This document shows, piece by piece, positions 18,431-22,760 of a stretch of 22,760 nt of DNA (the stretch's first letter is position 1; each line of letters begins with the position of its first letter). A program made the position numbers and the translations under genes. Origin of the DNA: Elysia marginata (lineage: Eukaryota > Mollusca > Gastropoda > Plakobranchidae); the NCBI GenBank assembly GCA_019649035.1, contig BMAT01002250.1:130451-153210 (forward strand), written 5' to 3'. The notes under the pieces were generated by a model. That model made no database searches and was not told the origin of the DNA. It saw only the letters and a program-made list of their open reading frames with translations.

Positions 18431-18834
18431 CTGTCTTCCCTCACTATCAGCTTTTTCTGGTTCCTACTTGTTTCCGCCTGAGAGTAAGCTTAGGTAATCT
18501 AATTTAAAGTGAGAGCTGGGAGACCTGGCAGGTCAGGGACCAAACCCGGGGCAGCGCATCGGGTTACTCAAACTCAAGGTCAACTAAGATACCTACGTGA
18601 GTAACTACATAGCGAGCAATCATGTTACAAAAACTGCTGTTTCTTACATTACACACGTTACATACACTTTACTAACGAAGCGCCCCCCCCCCCTCCCCCG
18701 CAGCAGAATGGTTGGAACGAGAGGTGATGACCTCTTGGTGTCTCAAGAAGTGAGAGTGATAGGCTTGGAGATAAGAAAACAGGAAAGTGGTGAGCTTGTG
18801 AAGAGAAAACAACTCTCATAGTCTCTGGCCTTTC

Positions 18835-18890
18835 GTTTTCCGAAAACGTTCGAAAAGCCGACAAGCAAAGCCTGCCGAAGATGCAGGCTT
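18835..18890. repeat. Two adjacent hairpins, possible relic of a repeat
   Basis: cgttttc-c-gaaaacg near 18837-18851 is a perfect palindrome around one base. 18868-18875 (aagcctgc) pairs perfectly with 18883-18890 (gcaggctt) around the 7-base loop cgaagat. Side by side, they suggest a structured end of an old non-coding element; the family is not recognised. Confidence 0.4.
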
Positions 18891-20009
18891 AAAAAGTAAC
18901 GCTAGCTGTGTATAAGTCGAGACAGCTGATCTCTTGATACGCCGCTACCACACAAAATTGGGATGCTAAGATGGAGAACTTAGTTCAGTTGGCGAGGAAT
19001 GATTTTTCAAAACAATTAAAATAAATTATTAGAACAGCACAGTGACAATGAGTATTCTAACCATTTTAAATCTTTGAATTTTAAGTAGAAATTCTTTGCG
19101 CTTCCGGATTATGATTCTGACCTAAATCTACCTATTGGTGCGATATTGTATATCAAAAAGTGCTCTAAGAGCGTTTTATTTAAACTGCGTAATATTTTTC
19201 CTATTGTGCTACAAATAAGTATTCTCAATCTACAATAATACGAAATGTGGAAGAATTTGTATGTCCCAAAATAATTATGACGTAGATTTCCTGGGTTGTG
19301 ACATTGATTTAGATCAGGGGTGAAAGCTAAGGAAACAGCTGACACCTTTGCCACTATAAAAAAAAAAACCAGCTTTCTCAACAACAACATTTTAGTGCAC
19401 ACATACAAATGATTTTTTAGAGTAATTTACATTCATTTAATTTTTTTCTGACTTAGTTCTTGGAAGAAGCAAGATATTATTTATTTCAAAATATGAAAGG
19501 CATCGAATGAGGGAGGGATAGAAAGAAATCTAAACTCAACTGACACCTAACATTTTAAACATTTCTTTCATACCAGCCCGTTTCTCCATAGATTTAGTTA
19601 GTTTGAAGGTATTAAGGATACACTAACGTTTGAAGCATAATTTTACAGAATGTCGTAAGGTTACCCATTCTTGCCACCCGTCTATCTCTTCCTCTTTCGC
19701 CGCCTCTGTCTGTCTTTCCCGACTTCTCTTCCCCGCTTTCAACTCCACACCTTTTGCCTCTTTCTTCTCATGTTTTTATTTCTAAAATCACTTCCTTCTT
19801 TTTTTTAACGATATCTAATCTCCATGCTGTCTATCTATACAATCGTCAGCTACTACACCCTAACAACACGACCATCCCACTGACTATCAACATCCTCCCT
19901 TCTGGCATCATTCTTATGCAAATCTCGTTAAGTATTTTGGGATGACTGTACACAGCGGTACCAAAACCAAACCCACCAGAACCTCGTGCATTCACGCACA
20001 TGATCGAAG

Positions 20010-20285
20010 CCTGCATTGGAAGGAGGGAAAGTGCAAGAGGAGATTCGAGACGAGAGAAAGACGACTGAGACGGCAGAAAATCAAGAGAGGAGAAGATATG
20101 GACGGACAACCGACGGAGAGAGGGAGGGGGTGTGAGAATGGAGAGGAGGGAAAAAAAAAGAGAGATAAAGTAGGAGAAGAGATAAGAAATAAAAAAAGAT
20201 AGAGAGAGAAGCAGAAGTTAAAAAAAAGAAAGAAAGAAAGAGAGGAAAAAAACAGAAAGAAATAGAGAAAGAGAGAGAGAGATAT
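20010..20285. repeat. Purine-rich (GA/A) tract
   Basis: Nearly 280 bp of imperfect purine-rich sequence on the plus strand, ending in (GA)n; one-sided base composition, simple-repeat origin. Confidence 0.88.
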
Positions 20286-21969
20286 TACACCGTACTTGTC
20301 TGTTTGCTGTAGTTACGTGCAATGTTTTCTGCACGCCGTTAGCTAATAGTCTGCTGGGTTTTTTTTTCAATTCTGATCTGTCGATTTGCTTTCTTTTTTC
20401 TCTCTGTTGAAGAAAATAATTTGAAATTTTCCGCTCACCACGACTCTCTATTCACCTCAGCATTCTTTGGTTTGTAGCAATACAAAAAGAAAGCGTTTGT
20501 GAAAAGGAATGGGAATCTTACATGTTAAGGGCGAAAATCAATAAATACAACCATTTAGTAAAGGAAAAATTTAATGTCAGGAGACGCAGGCAGTCTTGCT
20601 TTAGCAGACATTTTCTTCCTCAAGACGATATATATTTTTATTCGGCTATGAAAATAAATTTAATATGAAAATGGGGATGTAATTGCATTAAAAAAGTATT
20701 GCAAAGAAGTCTGAATATTTCAATGGCTGTACAAATTGGATGCAAGCGAGGCTTGGAAGCAAAGCTAAAAAAGAATACAATTTCCTACTGGATGCAAACT
20801 GGAGCCTTAGCCATTCGGGTTTAAAATGTTCTTAATCTCAGGCACAATCATTAAGAGTGGTCGCTGTAATCTGGTACTTGTAAACGAAACGGCTCATCCA
20901 AAACGTTAGTTCTACACGGTGTATTTGTTACGGTTTACAACTACAGTGATAGACACAACTTCCTTTGTGGCTTTTTCATACAGAGAATATTAAAAGAGCC
21001 TAAACTTCAGGTCTATCTCTGTCGCAAGACAAGATAATATTTAGGCAAACTTCAGTTCACAGTCCACACCCCTTTCTCCTCCCCCTTTACACGAGAGATT
21101 ATATTAAGTCGGTTATACTGCACCTGCTTGGCATAACCGCGCATGCCTAATCAATTTAGTTTGTTTCCGGTTGTTAGCTTAAAACTACCTGTTGCTTTCC
21201 CGTGTAATGTTGTAAAAGCAGAGTTAAATGATATAGTCCATTAAGATGTACCGGGCAATTTTTTTAAAAGAATATCTTAATAACATTAAAGTCGTGGCTG
21301 TTATGATTTGGCCTGATGTTATTTTTAGACATGAGCGCATTTTTAATCAAAATTAAAATATTTTAGAGATAATAGTTTACATGATTTAAAAATATTTAAG
21401 GATGACAAGTTCTTAGTCTTGTACTCAAAGTTACTTTAAATTTTTAGAATATTCTGGGTTAAACCAATGACATCTGGTGTTTGTTTTGCACCTACTCATA
21501 CAACTAAGAAATCACCTTCCCTGGTAAATATAACATTCTAAGCGTAAAAAAATATGATGCCTTTAAATCAAATTTGTGAACAATTTTTTCCAACTGAATT
21601 AACCCGCCTCGCATTCTTCTGTACTTGAAAATCGGTAATCAGAGATTTTTTTTATCTACACCCTTACGATATTTCCAAAAATCCCATAATACGTTCAGTT
21701 GCTCTTCTCTACTGGGTAATACCAAAACAGACTTGAGCGTTCTCATTGATTTACTGATGAAATGGCGATACCAGTTCTAAGCCCTATTACACAAAAAGCC
21801 AGTAGCTTGCTACAAACAGATATAGTATTATCATCAAATCACTAAAAGCTTTAGCCCAATTTAGACCGGTTTAGCTTGATTGATATTGTCCGTGCGATGC
21901 TGTCAGTTCTTGTCACTATCATGATAGGAGGGATACCCGCTGGGATAATTCACTTGACTCGCTGACTCA

Positions 21970-22025
21970 TCTCTCTCTCACCCTCTCTCTCTCACTCTTC
22001 CTCCCTCTCTCTCTCCTCTCTCTCA
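21970..22025. repeat. CT-rich microsatellite
   Basis: Imperfect (CT)n on the plus strand. Confidence 0.93.
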
Positions 22026-22242
22026 TACTTAGAGTTTCTTGTTCTCGATATGCATATATCTCCCTCCTCACTTTATTATCTTCCTAAAGCTAACATTTGC
22101 CGTATAAAATGTAACCATCTTTCATTTAGCTTGCTGTCTATTTCAATATACAGTCATTTGCTTTTCGAGTTCATTTAGTTTTAATATCTTCATGCCTTGA
22201 CTACACGTGACATCAACTACAAACTTTCGTTATAAAAAAAAA

Positions 22243-22282
22243 GAAATATTTTTTAATTGGGTGAAATATTTTTTAATTGGGT
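22243..22282. repeat. Perfect 20-bp tandem duplication
   Basis: gaaatattttttaattgggt occurs twice head to tail with no mismatch, so it is a recent duplication. Confidence 0.97.
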
Positions 22283-22760
22283 CTTGGGAAAAAAAAACGT
22301 GAAGAAATGTTGTTTATAGAAGGGCACTGTGAAATAGAATCTTCGTTCCGAAACGTTAAGGAAGAAACGATCACGAAAGAAAATGGATGAACCCCTTGTA
22401 AATAGAGGTCCATGAGAGAATCAATAAAAAGAGTAATGAGAGAAAAATGATTAAAAACAGCGTCACAGTCATGTGAAAAACCTACAAAACAGAGGGTCAT
22501 GGGTTGGGGGGGGGGGAGCTAAACACAGAGAGGGTCATGGATAAAACCAATGCTGACCACGGCTGAATATTTATGAGCATTCTATACGAATCCGACAGCT
22601 TAAGGCTCGCTCGTGCCGAGCCTCGGTAGAACATAGTGCAGGGAGAAACAAGGGCAGAAACAGACAAAGAGAAGAAATATGACTGAAAAATTATGGTGTT
22701 GCTCACGACCAGATTCGCAAGAGAAAAATCAATAGAATGTTCTTTTGGGAAAATCAATTA

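Larger units (their letters stand above)
16582..22760 (-). other. Long non-coding stretch upstream of exon a
   Basis: At least 6.2 kb of intron, as exon a begins in mid-motor. I looked on the minus strand for the switch II (DIFGFE), switch I and P-loop (GESGAGKT) exons and found none by eye. It holds purine/pyrimidine microsatellites (17703-17812, 18284-18430, 20010-20285, 21970-22025), hairpins at 18835-18890, a weak tRNA-like segment at 18525-18570 and a 20-bp tandem duplication at 22243-22282. Open frames of 60-99 codons show no motif. Confidence 0.7.

Noticed and set aside
19846-20109. 87-codon minus-strand open frame (HPKILNEICIRMMPEGRM region)
   Set aside because: Looks somewhat protein-like but matches no motif known to me, and part overlaps a purine-rich tract; treated as chance.
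22305-22360. cttcgttccgaaacgttaag as the end of a known retroposon family
   Set aside because: Only a short resemblance to cgaaacgt-type element ends; no second copy or other part of an element was found nearby.
1-22760. Hammerhead ribozymes, LTR elements, Polinton-like or other virus-derived elements
   Set aside because: ctgatga words occur, but without the paired ribozyme core; no terminal repeats or recognisable viral-type coding parts were seen.

Overview
This is a stretch of an animal nuclear genome. It is AT-rich and intron-dominated, with GA/CT microsatellites, minisatellites, a tRNA-derived SINE family and one 99-base assembly gap. The style (small phase-consistent exons in large repeat-laden introns, SINEs with a long non-tRNA body) suits an invertebrate such as a mollusc. 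That placement is inference; the sequence alone does not name the species.

One gene is firmly supported. It is an unconventional myosin on the minus strand, covered from the middle of the motor domain to the start of the charged tail. Nine exons between 16581 and 3788 splice with GT-AG junctions and compatible phases into 421 codons plus two bases. In gene order they encode the relay helix, the lower 50K region with the HYAG motif, the actin-binding/loop-2 region, the SH1/SH2 helices, the converter, three IQ motifs and a charged E/R/K helix. Three IQs followed by a charged single-helix-like tail recall class X; the motor also has class XV/VII/XXII flavour, so the MyTH4-FERM group is the safest placement. 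The ATP-binding half of the motor lies beyond the right edge and the cargo-binding tail beyond the left edge. One IQ exon (4622-4728) is easy to miss because longer open frames overlap it; splice phase recovers it.

Layout: 1-3787 is downstream intron, with a CTG/CAG tract at the very edge that could be a Ser-coding exon. 3788-5428 holds the neck exons; a 33-bp minisatellite lies at 4938-5137. 5429-7053 is an intron largely made of a 49-bp, three-part minisatellite that runs into the splice donor. 7054-9056 holds four motor exons. 9057-11047 contains a 20/22-bp minisatellite that begins at the splice acceptor, and SINE copy 1. 11048-11173 is one exon. 11174-16488 is a large intron with an inverted repeat around a GA tract and gap, SINE copy 2 and a CpG-rich patch. 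16489-16581 is the most 5' exon found. 16582-22760 has no recognisable exon and several purine/pyrimidine tracts.

The most interesting non-genic signal is that two independent minisatellites in neighbouring introns share sequence with the splice sites they abut: GTAACTTT at a donor, and the CTGATCCTAACAG type at an acceptor. Splice-site sequence may have seeded both arrays, filling the pre-mRNA with decoy donor-like and branch-point-like motifs. I saw no retrovirus-like or Polinton-like element.
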